Assembly: GCA_033439685.1 (NCBI GenBank) | Contig: JAUEDM010000007.1 | Location: forward strand, 1,240,001 to 1,304,000 | Origin: Apodospora peruviana | Taxonomy: Eukaryota > Ascomycota > Sordariomycetes > Sordariales > Lasiosphaeriaceae | Reading direction: 5' to 3' | DNA: 64,000 nucleotides | Made by a program: the position numbers and the translations under genes | Shown here: positions 1 through 8,963 of the stretch, piece by piece | How the letters are laid out: every line of letters starts with the position of its first letter | Position numbering within the stretch: the stretch's first letter is position 1 | The notes under the pieces: model-generated | Seen by the model: the letters and a program-made list of their open reading frames with translations, nothing else | What the model was told of the DNA's origin: nothing | The model's database searches: none

Positions 1-1095
1 GGTGTTGTCTGAGCAGGCAGTACTTTTAACTGGAATTAGAGGAGTGTATGTGGTCGCCGTAGAGTCTGTATCGCATCATCGGTTGAACATGATTTGGTTT
101 GCGAAGGGAGAGAAAGAGAAACAAGAAGCGAAAAAGGTCCAAGTGAGATCCGAGAGCCCAAAGGAATATGGGGTTCGTCCGCTTTCCGAAGGATGGGCGC
201 AGCCCAGACCATTCGTTCACCTAATCAGTCGAGCTGACAGGGGAATTTCGTAGATGGTCACAATCCTCGTTCGTGGCCATGCGGAAAGGGGTCAGTCGGC
301 CCCCAACCGAGTCGATGTTGGCGGTCGCCTAGTAGGGCTGGGCCTCCACCGTTGACCATGGTTTCACTGAAGGGGTTTACACGTGCAGGAAAATTATCAT
401 GGTCTTCGGTGGTGGCAGTGGTTAACCAGAGGATGGGACTTGCATTAGCACACATGCAACTGCCAACCCGTCAGCTTTTAGCTGGGGGCTGGCGATATGA
501 AGCCATCCTCAAGGCGGACGCCCGCGCGTCGCCGATTCGACGGAACCCGCTGGGACTCCCGTCTCGCTGGAAACCACTGAATTGGGGAAGATAACAGCCC
601 CCGGGAAGCGCAAGGAAGCTAAAACTGCGGTTGGAATGAGTTCAATTTTGTAGTCCGAGGACCTGGACAGTTGTGATGACACCTCGGACACTCAGCCACA
701 TGTATTGGACAAGTCGGACTTTGGGACTGACATAAGATCGCACAAGAAAACGACATGAACCAGGCTACTTGAGTGATAATGATAACTCACTGTGCTTGCC
801 ACCGCCTCACAGGACTGATCGTTTGGGATGTTCAGCCACCACCGTATCAGAAGGGCTGCGTGGCCTGGTGTGATTCGACCAGAGTAACACAAGCCACATA
901 TCGGGGAGGATGCTGTTCTCAGATTGTTTGTGTGTGACTTGATTTTACCCAGCGGAGAAGTAGATTGTTTAGTACTTTTGACCAGAACCCTCAAGTGGTC
1001 CTATAGACCAGTAATCATGAAATCTGTCTCATATTTGCTTGTGGATGATACAGCAGGCAACCATTTCTCTCGACTAGTAAGTCCATGATTGTGAT
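1..1095. other. Intergenic, no gene seen
   Basis: Only short overlapping open frames on both strands, none with recognisable protein character or splice-linked partners. It lies downstream of the SDR gene that ends at 1096 on the minus strand, so its right edge will contain that gene's 3' UTR. Nothing else is supported. Confidence 0.6.
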
Positions 1096-2165
1096 CTACA
1101 AAGGCTCCTCAATCCCGACAAGCCCAATCCTCAAGTAATTTCGTTCGCTTTCAACTTTCTTCACAAAACCCGGGGCCTTGATCTCGTCAATGTCCCAGTG
1201 GGCGGCAACCCACCGACCATGAAGGAACTTGGCGTCCTCAGTGGCGGTCCAGACCGCGAACTGGCCGGGAAGGGCAACTAAGGGCCGGAAAATGGTTTAC
1301 TTAGCAAGTTTCTTTCCGTGGCGGTTATGGGGTCGGAATGTCGACTTACCATCGTCCCAGTCATACACATCATCGGGAATGCCGGCGTCCTTGGCCGCCT
1401 CCGTGAGGATGGAGCCCGGGTGAAAGCTGACGATCTGGATCTTATCGGCGTCCGTGTCCTTGGCGATCTGCTGCATCACCAGGGTGCCGGCGTTCTTGGT
1501 GGTGGCATACATGGGAAACATGTGGGCGTCGGTCCAGAACCGGTGGACGGCCGAGCTGGACACGTTGACGATGTACTTTTTGACATCCATGTCAGTACAC
1601 CATTATTTGACCACGAAAAATGCTAACTGATATTGTGCAAACTCACCTTCTTCTTCGACTCGTCTCCCTGTTTTCCAAAACGCTGTGAGAAATCGACAAA
1701 GTGCCTGACGTTGATCTCGAACGGCTTCCAGGCCTCGTCGAGGCTCATGTCCAGGATGGGCTTCAACGCGCCCACCGCGGCGGCGCAGAGGACGAGCACG
1801 TCGACGGCGATGCCATTATTCTTGAGCTCGGTCCAGAGCCGTTCCGAGGCGACGGGGTCCGAGGCGTCGACGGACCTGCCGATGATGGATGTCGGCGAGC
1901 CGATGGCCTTTGCTTCGGCGTTCAGCTCGGATGCGGCCTCGGTGATAACATTCTCACGTCTGCCGATGATGATGACGCGAGCGGCGGACGCTTGCATGAA
2001 GCCCCTTGCGATGGCCAGGCCGATGCCGCTTCCTCCGCCGGTAACCAGGACTGTCCGGCCGGCCTGGCTGAGTTCTGGACGGGTTGTGGAGATGGCCGGG
2101 TATGGCGACTTGTGTAAGGTCTTGATGAAAGGGACCGTGAGAGTGTGGGATGGAATGGGGGCCAT
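1096..2165 (-). CDS. Classical short-chain dehydrogenase/reductase (SDR)
   Basis: Three exons: 2165-1647, 1575-1350 and 1277-1096, giving 308 aa. Intron 1 has a gtgagt donor, a ctgac branch site and an aaaag acceptor; intron 2 runs from gtaagt to ccttag. The NAD(P)-binding motif TGGGSGIG is at residues 42-49. The catalytic Ser lies in the NVSSS stretch (about 179-181) and the YATTK motif puts Tyr196 and Lys200 in the active site. A C-terminal segment rich in Trp and acidic residues completes a normal-length SDR. The family oxidises or reduces alcohols and ketones with NAD(P)(H), usually in the cytosol; the substrate cannot be read from sequence. It is divergent to the Zn2Cys6 regulator at 2838, which may control it (inference). 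All key residues are present, unlike the broken SDR at 44280-45240. Confidence 0.88.
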
Positions 2166-2283
2166 TATGAGAGTTTATGTGGTAGGTTTATTGGTGGTGT
2201 TTGATATCTGTCAAAATAGGGGTTACGATTGGTCTTCTTACAAAGGAACTCTCTTCTTGTTCAGAATGGACTATCTGTCCAGG

Positions 2284-2292
2284 CTTATATAT
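2284..2292 (-). promoter_or_regulatory. TATA-like box for the SDR gene
   Basis: Read on the minus strand this is an ATATATAAG-type element about 120 bp upstream of the SDR start codon at 2165, a usual spacing in filamentous fungi. There is no direct evidence for the transcription start. Confidence 0.4.
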
Positions 2293-2464
2293 TCTGTCAA
2301 GACCGGAGAAGAGTCAAAAGACCCATCAAAGTTGGTTATTAACTGATCCATACTGTGTAACAATTTAAACAGCATTACAAATCCCTTCAACGCGTCTCTC
2401 ACTGACGAAATTGTTTAGGATGCCCATAACGCCGTTGAATTTGAGTGACAGCTGCCAGATATTA

Positions 2465-2481
2465 CCGGGATGAGCACCCGG
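2465..2481. promoter_or_regulatory. CCGGG-N7-CCCGG palindrome, candidate Zn2Cys6 operator
   Basis: Perfect inverted repeat of CCGGG around a 7-bp spacer, placed between the SDR TATA box and the regulator start. Zn2Cys6 dimers typically recognise two CGG half-sites in inverted, direct or everted order. Assignment to the neighbouring factor is a guess from position. Confidence 0.35.
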
Positions 2482-2837
2482 GGCCCCTGACCCGTATACT
2501 CCAAAGCTTTGCGGGAGAAACTCGGCACGCTCCCGCAAGTTTTCCGCACGTTTCCCGCCCACAGGAAACCCGCAGCCCGCACGACTGTGATTCGTTGGAT
2601 GGTGAGTGATATTACCTCCGAATCTAACTAAATCCGGCAGTCGATATCTTAACCCGGCTCGCATTCCAGGCACCACCGGAATCCGACCGCCAAGATCCAT
2701 ATTGATGACAAACAGTCTGTCTGAATGCCGAGATTCCTCGTTTCTTGCACCACACACCCTAGAACTACACCATACAAGTAAATGTAATTAGCTCTATTTC
2801 AATAACTACTTCTACAAACGACGGTGCGGAAACATCA

Positions 2838-3926
2838 ATGGATACACCTCTACCCGCATCCGCTGGCCCTACCAGACCAGGTGCCGTTAAGAAAAAGGCC
2901 TGCTCTCAGTGCACCAAGTCCAAGAGAAGATGTGACCGGACGTCACCACAATGCTGGCGTTGTGTCGATAAAGGGGTTGTTTGCCAGTACCCACCCACCC
3001 GCCGATCGTTGCACATGCATTTCCAGCCGCGAGCGGAATCTGTGCGGGAACAGGCGGTAGAAGAGCAAAGCCCTGCTGCTGCCAGCCCTCGCATCGTACC
3101 CGCTCCAGCCTCTCGGTGCCTGTCCCCTCGGACGACCGATAAGCCGTCTGGCCGCCCTCATATCGTCCAAGATAACCCCCTCCACAACGAGCGATGGTTT
3201 CTCACTCCAGACACGTTCGTCAAGAACTTCTCGGACGATCTGGAGTCCCTCAGCGCGGAGCAGCCCCAGGGCTACCTCGACAGAACAGTCGGCGAAGATG
3301 AGCTGACGGATTTCCTGGCTAAGATCAGCAGATGGACGGAGCAATGGGTACGCACCGGGCACAGCCCGATTCATCACAAGCACCTCTACCGCGGCTTGAT
3401 CATGCCCGACTGCGTCGAGGATGCCTACACCGTCCTGGCAACCTACCACTCCACCGCCAACGCGGCGGTCAAGAAGACGGCCCTCCGCATCGCCGACAAG
3501 CGCTCGAACCGACTCATCGCGTCCTACGCGCAGCTCGATTCCGAGATCGACGACATGGGCGACGCCGTCATGCTCGACACGCGCACCCATCTCGCCCGCA
3601 CCCAGGCGCTGGCCGCCTACCAGGTCGTCCGCCTGCTCGACGGGGATATCCGCGCGCGCTCCCAGGCCGAGGAGCACATCGACACGCTCAACTCGTGGGC
3701 GGTGCAGATGCTTGAGAGCGCGCGGCTCGACTGCGTGACCGCCGAGCTGGAGATGCGGTCACCTCCTCCGACTAACAATGTCTGTGACGAGAACAATGGT
3801 ACCACCGGCAGCCTTAATCCCATCACACCATCGTCAGAAGAACTATACATGAACATGAACATGAATCTCAACCTCGACTTCGACACGTTGGGCTCCTCTT
3901 CATCCAACATGAACAACAACAACATG

Positions 3927-4016
<90 letters not shown>

Positions 4017-4529
4017 AACAATCCCTTTTCCTTCCCCCACACCACCACCACCACCACCAGCGGGACTATCAACGACGAAACCGAACGTATCTTTGCCCTC
4101 TGGCGCGCCTGGGTGGTTGCCGAGTCCGTCCGCCGCACATACATCGCCGCAAGCTACATGCAGTGCGTCTACCTGACCCTCAAGCGGGGGTGGTCCCACT
4201 GCCCGGGTGGCATGTCCTTCACCGCCCGCGCGGGACTGTGGGACGCGCACTTGTCGCACACGTGGATCAGTTTGGTGCGAGCGGCGACCGCCCTGAGTAA
4301 CAGTTTATTGTTGGTGCAGACGTCCGAGACCTGGCGGGTTATCGAGGAGGCCACGCCCGCGGATGTGGATGAGCTGACCAAGGCGGTGGTGTATATCTGT
4401 TTCGGCAAGGATTGGATCAAGGAGCGGTGGTTGGTCGAAAATCGAGCGCACCAGCAGCAGGGTCATCAAGGGGGAACGGTGAGGATAGAACAGACTGGTA
4501 GGATTGTTATGGTTGCTGAGGCTGTGTAG
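2838..4529 (+). CDS. Zn2Cys6 fungal transcription factor with poly-Asn tract
   Basis: Single exon, 563 aa, starting at the first ATG before the DNA-binding domain. The binuclear zinc cluster is at residues 22-49 with Cys22, 25, 32, 39, 42 and 49 in the standard C2C6C6C2C6C spacing, preceded by a basic KKK. The middle region looks like the helical regulatory domain of such factors, with the typical fungal ALWRAWVVAESVRRT stretch after an uninterrupted run of 32 Asn codons (3927-4022). Such proteins act in the nucleus as pathway-specific activators or repressors. It lies head-to-head with the SDR gene, suggesting but not proving local regulation. No recognised orthologue, so no symbol. The Asn run is probably length-polymorphic. 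Confidence 0.88.
3927..4022 (+). repeat. AAC trinucleotide microsatellite coding 32 Asn
   Basis: Almost pure (AAC)n with two AAT codons near the end, in frame inside the Zn2Cys6 gene, preceded by a shorter Met-Asn4-Met segment. The reverse strand is open as poly-Val or poly-Leu, which explains spurious frames there. Confidence 0.95.
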
Positions 4530-5148
4530 AAGATGGAGAGGTAGTAGACGCCAGTAGTAAAGAGATTATAGTGGTACCAAATAATATGGTATTCTTTTCA
4601 ACTTCTTTTGAGTTGGAGACACGCTGACACGGGGGAATAGAACAGACCACTGGTCGCCTCTTTATCTATTGACTATGTGCTACTTTCGAATCAAGGAACA
4701 TCGTATTACGGATTATGATTCGGTAGTTGGGCACATGAATGCATGTATACCTTACATGTAACGATTATTCGCGTGCATCGTGGAGAAGTTCATCGATATA
4801 CGGATACAAAAGTATTCCGTACCTTGTTGAACACGTGCACCACGCCAAGCTCGTCTATCAGATCAGGGCTGAAAGATAGTGTGCGGCAGAACGTTTCCTA
4901 TACCTTGTCTCGCCCCTGCTAGATAACTCGCTAGATCCTTTGCAATTTCTTAGCCCGCGCTTGACATCAATGCGGTTTAGTCGAACCGGTCCTTTCGCAA
5001 CATTATGCATGTAGTGCATAAATATAGAAGTAGTCTAGACCTGCTGCCCCGGTCGTGTCGACACTGCAAAAACACGTCCAGTTCCCTCCATCATGTCTCT
5101 CCTTAACAAAATCTGTTGACGATCACACGTCAACAATAGTCAACAATC
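4530..5148. other. Intergenic with promoter of the 5149 gene
   Basis: The left part holds the 3' UTR of the regulator. A CACGTG E-box-like hexamer occurs near 4832 and a TATA-like element at 5018-5026. No coding content seen. Confidence 0.5.
5018..5026 (+). promoter_or_regulatory. TATA-like box
   Basis: A CATAAATATA-type element about 125 bp upstream of the start codon at 5149. Positioning supports promoter function; nothing else tested. Confidence 0.4.
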
Positions 5149-6797
5149 ATGACCACCAGTCTAGAGTCATGGGCCCCGCCCCCAGGTGGTCTCGATTACA
5201 CAAGAGACTGCTCCGCCCTGGCGCGATTCATTTCCGACGTCACGGCCGCGAGCAACAGCAGATCGTGGACCGTATCATGGGCCTGGACGTCCACGACCCT
5301 CGAAGCGATCGAGGACATGGTCCGGGGCGCGCTTCCTCCTGACTATACCTACCCGGGGTCAACACGATGGGACAAGCAACCGGACACGGAGCTGATCCTG
5401 ACGTGGTTTGTCAGCGACGGGGTAAATAATACGTTCAAGGTCACCAACGCTGAAACCTGGAAGCCCCGCTGCGAGGAGGAGGTGTGTTCCGTGATTGGGT
5501 TCAATGGAAACAGCGATTTGATAGGTGAAGGGGTGAGTATCCTTGACTGTTAAAGCTCTTGATGATATTAATACTAGTACCAAATTAGAGACCCTCTGGG
5601 CTCGTGTCTAACGTGTTGCCAACATCTAGGTTATAATCTCGTACCTCATCGAAGCCATCATGGTGACCATGTACTGCCTAGCAGCAGCCGCGTTTATGTG
5701 GCTGGGGCCTTCCACCCGTCGCCGCAGACAATCTCCCGCTCATCCCGCACCTCCCACACGCAGGACCAGAAGCTCAGAATGGAACGCAAGGTCTAGCCTG
5801 GAGAGAGCGCTCTTCGCCTTCCGGGGCACGATAACAGACTTCAAGAGAAGCGCCGCCATCCTCGCGCTGGCCATGAGCATCGCCGGCTTTGTGGTCATTC
5901 TCGACCCGGCCCCTACGCCCTTTGAGCGCACCATCGCCACCATGGTCTCCCTCTTCGCCGTCTTTGCCGTCATGGTCCTGTCTGTCCTCGAAACCTGGAC
6001 GACGCGTCGTCGCTCGAAACTTTCGGCCGCTCTGTGCGCCTTCTTTCTGGCTCTCATAGGTTCCGAGATGATCGTCTGCAAGGTCATTGATGGGCAGCGA
6101 GACGGGAGCGAGAGTCCACAGTTCAGTTATGGCGCCAGGGAGTGTCTTGGAGACGTCAGATTCTTGATGTCTAGGCTTAATAAGGCCGTCATGTTTCTCG
6201 GCATCATCTTCTTGGTCGTCATGGTGGTTGGTGTGTTGGTCTGGACAATCAACCAAGTGTTGTCGTCGAGGGAAACAAAACGGCCAGCTTTCTCTCGGCC
6301 CCAGCACTCGGTTATGGTTCGGTCGGACTCGGGTCCCTCGCGTGTCGAGAGCGCTTTGTTGCGGATCACACGGTTCATGCATGGACGTGGTGCCGGCATC
6401 GCGGCCATGGTCTTGTCTCTTTGCATCATGTATTTCGCATTGGTGCTCACGGTCCTCATCAAATCTTTACTTAGGTACTCGACCGGCTCCCAGCAGTGGA
6501 CTTTTGGACAGGTACTGGCCGTTGGGACCTGGGCCCCTGTCCTGGCCGAATGGTTCTACCTCTTCTTTTGTAAGTGGCCATTTTCTCCTTAATCTGTCCG
6601 TGATGTGAATGTTTTTTGGGGTCTGTGTACTGACGCTGCTCACAGTCGGTATGAAAACAGGACTAGAAGGGCGGATGCCTTACGAGTATGAGGCCCTCTA
6701 TGTAGGAAAAGATGATGCGGCGAGGGAGCAACCGGTATTGGTAGTGGATTACGAGCATAAAAAGGAGGCTCAGCAGCCAACCAGTGACGTGGTATGA
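5149..6797 (+). CDS. Orphan multi-spanning membrane protein
   Basis: Three exons: 5149-5532, 5630-6569 and 6646-6797, giving 491 aa. Intron 1 goes from gtgagt to atctag and intron 2 from gtaagt to a cacag acceptor preceded by a tactgac branch site. The N-terminal ~150 residues look soluble or extracytoplasmic, with several Cys and a Trp-rich start. They are followed by about six hydrophobic segments: after the second exon start, around the AILALAMSIAGFVVIL stretch, around TMVSLFAVFAVMVLSVL, around VMFLGIIFLVVMVVGVLVW, and two near the end. The C-terminus is a short charged tail. I do not recognise the family. Similar orphan membrane proteins are common in sordariomycetes, and another unrelated-looking one is at 23039-24976. 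Confidence 0.75.
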
Positions 6798-7582
6798 GAG
6801 ACTCATTGCTAAGGGATCGTCGATTTGATCTTGCTGGTTGTGTCATAAAGATATCGCGGTAATGTCTGGTGGAGTACTGAAGATATTTTTCAGGGGCTTT
6901 GTTTACTAACGCCAGACCACCTGAACTGAGTATAAAACAAAGAGAGTCAGAGGAAGCAGCTCATGGTAGCCGATTCATCACACGATGGTCTCGCTACTGC
7001 CAGAACCACTTCCACGATCACATCCGATTTGTGCTCTGAATTTCGTTTATATTTCTGCACTGATTATTCGCTTGGCTCATGTGACGAGAACCGTATAGTA
7101 TGGTACCAAGAAAAGACTGCAGTGGTGTAAGCCGGCCTTGGTCATGAACACAGCTGCATTGAAGGCGGTAATATCAAGGGTTAGGCCTATACGTGACGTT
7201 CGGAACTTCTAGCCTGGACGGCGCAAGTTATATTCTAGACATGCCCACAGAGCAAACAACAGATAATACTCTTACCCTCCCTCCCGAAGGCCAGAAAAAA
7301 CGAATCAGCATGAAAAGAGACCTATAACAAAATCGAATACAAAAAATGCCTCCCTCACCCACCATCATCAAATCCATAACATGCTCGCTCGCTCGCCAAA
7401 AATGTATAATGCTTCTCCCGCTCGCAAGTTCCACACCGCATTCACTCATCATGATACCCTTTAGAACAGACAGCGAGCGGCCCTTCCCTGATCTGCTGGG
7501 CGCGGCTGCCGACTTTCCTCTCTTTCTCCAGAAAAAAAGCGTATTCGTCATCTCTTCTCGTCATTAATGTCCTTCTCTGTGG
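6798..7582. other. Convergent intergenic region with left arm of inverted repeat
   Basis: 3' UTRs of the convergent 5149 and thioredoxin-like genes, plus one arm of the inverted repeat at 7070-7197. No coding sequence recognised. Confidence 0.55.
7070..7197 (+). repeat. Left arm of ~125-bp imperfect inverted repeat
   Basis: This segment matches the reverse complement of 8581-8702. The best-conserved stretches are the GTGACGARAACCGTATAG block running on to TATGGTACCAA, the AGTGGTGTAAGCCG block and the TTGGTCATGAAC block, followed by a weaker match through AAGGGTTAGG to ACGTGAC. Identity is roughly 80 percent over the first 80 bases by eye. The two arms bracket the thioredoxin-like gene. Confidence 0.8.
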
Positions 7583-8295
7583 TCACCAGTTCTCGTCTTC
7601 GGCTGCGAAGAGCGGGTTCGCGTCTTCCTTCTTGTCCGATGCGGTAGCAGTCGTAGCGGTGGTCTATATTTTCGCAGCAGTCGCGCAGCGGTGCTTGCTT
7701 GGTTAGCAATGAACAACAGTCCCCTCTTTTTCCAAAACAAAACAAAACATAACACGGAAGGGGGGCTCACCTCTTCCGCCGAAGCCGTCGCTGGCGGCGG
7801 CGCAGAAGACGCAACTGGTGGTGGTACCGCCTCATCCTTCTTTTCCGCCGCGTCCTTCTCCGGTTTTACGTCCGAATCGGCGGGCGCCTCCTTGGCCAAC
7901 CTGGCCAGCTCAGCAACAACCATATTCAAGACCCGCGGATCGGCGCCCTGGATTCTCTTCAATTTACCGGACTCGTCGTCCAGCACGACAGTCGGCCCCT
8001 TCTTGATCCGGCCCTGCAGGTCGAGAGGCTGCGGGACGCCGTCTACAAAGAATAAAAACGCCGGGATGGACGCGACCGAGTGTTCTTCCGGGATCTCGGG
8101 GGTTTCCTCCAAGTCGACTTTCGCAAAGGCTAGCTTGCCTGGAATGGAATTCGTCTTGGCCATCTTGCTGAAGATGGGGCCGATGGCTTTGCATGGCGGA
8201 CACCAGTCGGCCCAGAAATCGACGATTACATATTTGGTCGAAGCGATCAGTTCCTGAAACTCGGGTACCGTCTTGATGGAGATTGCGTCGGCCAT
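7583..8295 (-). CDS. Thioredoxin-domain protein with WCPPC active site
   Basis: Two exons, 8295-7771 and 7663-7583, 201 aa. The intron has a gtgagc donor and an aatatag acceptor and is needed to reach the C-terminal end PLFAAEDENW. Residues 1-105 form a thioredoxin fold with redox motif Cys32-Pro-Pro-Cys35 and the cis-Pro loop SIPAF. The usual motif is WCGPC, so the Gly-to-Pro change should alter redox potential (inference). After the fold come a linker and an Ala/Pro/Glu/Lys-rich tail of about 70 residues, so it is longer than a standard ~105-aa thioredoxin. Probable cytosolic disulfide reductase or redox regulator; no signal peptide. The gene sits between the arms of an inverted repeat. Confidence 0.85.
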
Positions 8296-8963
8296 TTCTC
8301 TGGTACAAGTTTCTGAGAAAGGGGTTGGAATTGGAGTTGGGAAAGGAGACTTTGGATTAGAGGCAGGTTTGTTTGTTGAATTGACTTTTGTTCGGATTTG
8401 TAAGACTACGTTGAGGTGTTTTGGTTGCGCTTTCGGAGGAGGGGTTCGGACGCGTTGTTGTCAGTTTGAGAGGGGGGTGAGGGGCAGATGCGAACTGAAC
8501 AACCGGTCTGGCCCGGGCAAACACGAACGCAGGGTGTTTAATTGGCTTCCTTTCTTGTCATGTAATCAACGTTCCGACTCGGTCACGTTTATCCCTAACC
8601 CTTAATATCCTCCTCTGAGCAGTTCATGACCAAAGGACGGCTTACACCACTAGAGTCGTCTATTGGTACCATACTATACGGTTTTCGTCACATAAATCAA
8701 GCCAGTACCTATGGTAGGTAAGTAAGCTAGGTGTACTCCATATTCCATGAATCAGCACGTACTTTCAGGTATGATGTGCTCATGAGGTATCTCGAATTGC
8801 AGCTGTCCGCCCGCGTCTCCAACCAAAGCCCGCCGCAACACCATGCCATGCAGTAAAACCAGACTCCCATGCGCCGCGCCAAATAACCACCCATGCTCAA
8901 CAGCCTCGATATTTCCACCCGCTTTATACAGACAAACAACATGTTATGGTAATAACAAGCCAC
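8296..8963. other. Intergenic with right arm of inverted repeat
   Basis: Contains the promoter of the thioredoxin-like gene, the repeat arm at 8581-8702 and the 3' end region of the WD40 gene. No gene seen. Confidence 0.55.
8581..8702 (-). repeat. Right arm of ~125-bp imperfect inverted repeat
   Basis: Inverted partner of 7070-7197. Within the first 40 aligned bases all four mismatches are transitions with A or T in this arm (gcttgGCtC versus gcttgATtT, and gaGaacc versus gaAaacc), the direction expected from repeat-induced point mutation. The arm also includes CCCTAACCCTTA, which is part of the repeat and not a telomere. Confidence 0.8.

Larger units (their letters stand above)
2166..2837. 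promoter_or_regulatory. Divergent promoter between SDR and Zn2Cys6 regulator
   Basis: A 672-bp region separates the two divergent start codons. A minus-strand TATA-like element lies at 2284-2292, about 120 bp upstream of the SDR start. A perfect inverted CCGGG-N7-CCCGG site is at 2465-2481. Zn2Cys6 proteins commonly bind paired CGG triplets, so this is a plausible operator, but that is inference. Confidence 0.5.

Noticed and set aside
1633..2346. 237-codon plus-strand frame over the SDR gene
   Set aside because: Antisense shadow of the first SDR exon; no motifs, and the SDR reading has conserved Rossmann residues and splice sites.
3617..4259. Poly-Val and poly-Leu open frames on the minus strand
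   Set aside because: Reverse reading of the AAC repeat in the Zn2Cys6 gene.
8593..8605. CCCTAACCCTTA telomere-like sequence
   Set aside because: Fewer than two exact units and part of the inverted-repeat arm; internal to the window and flanked by genes.
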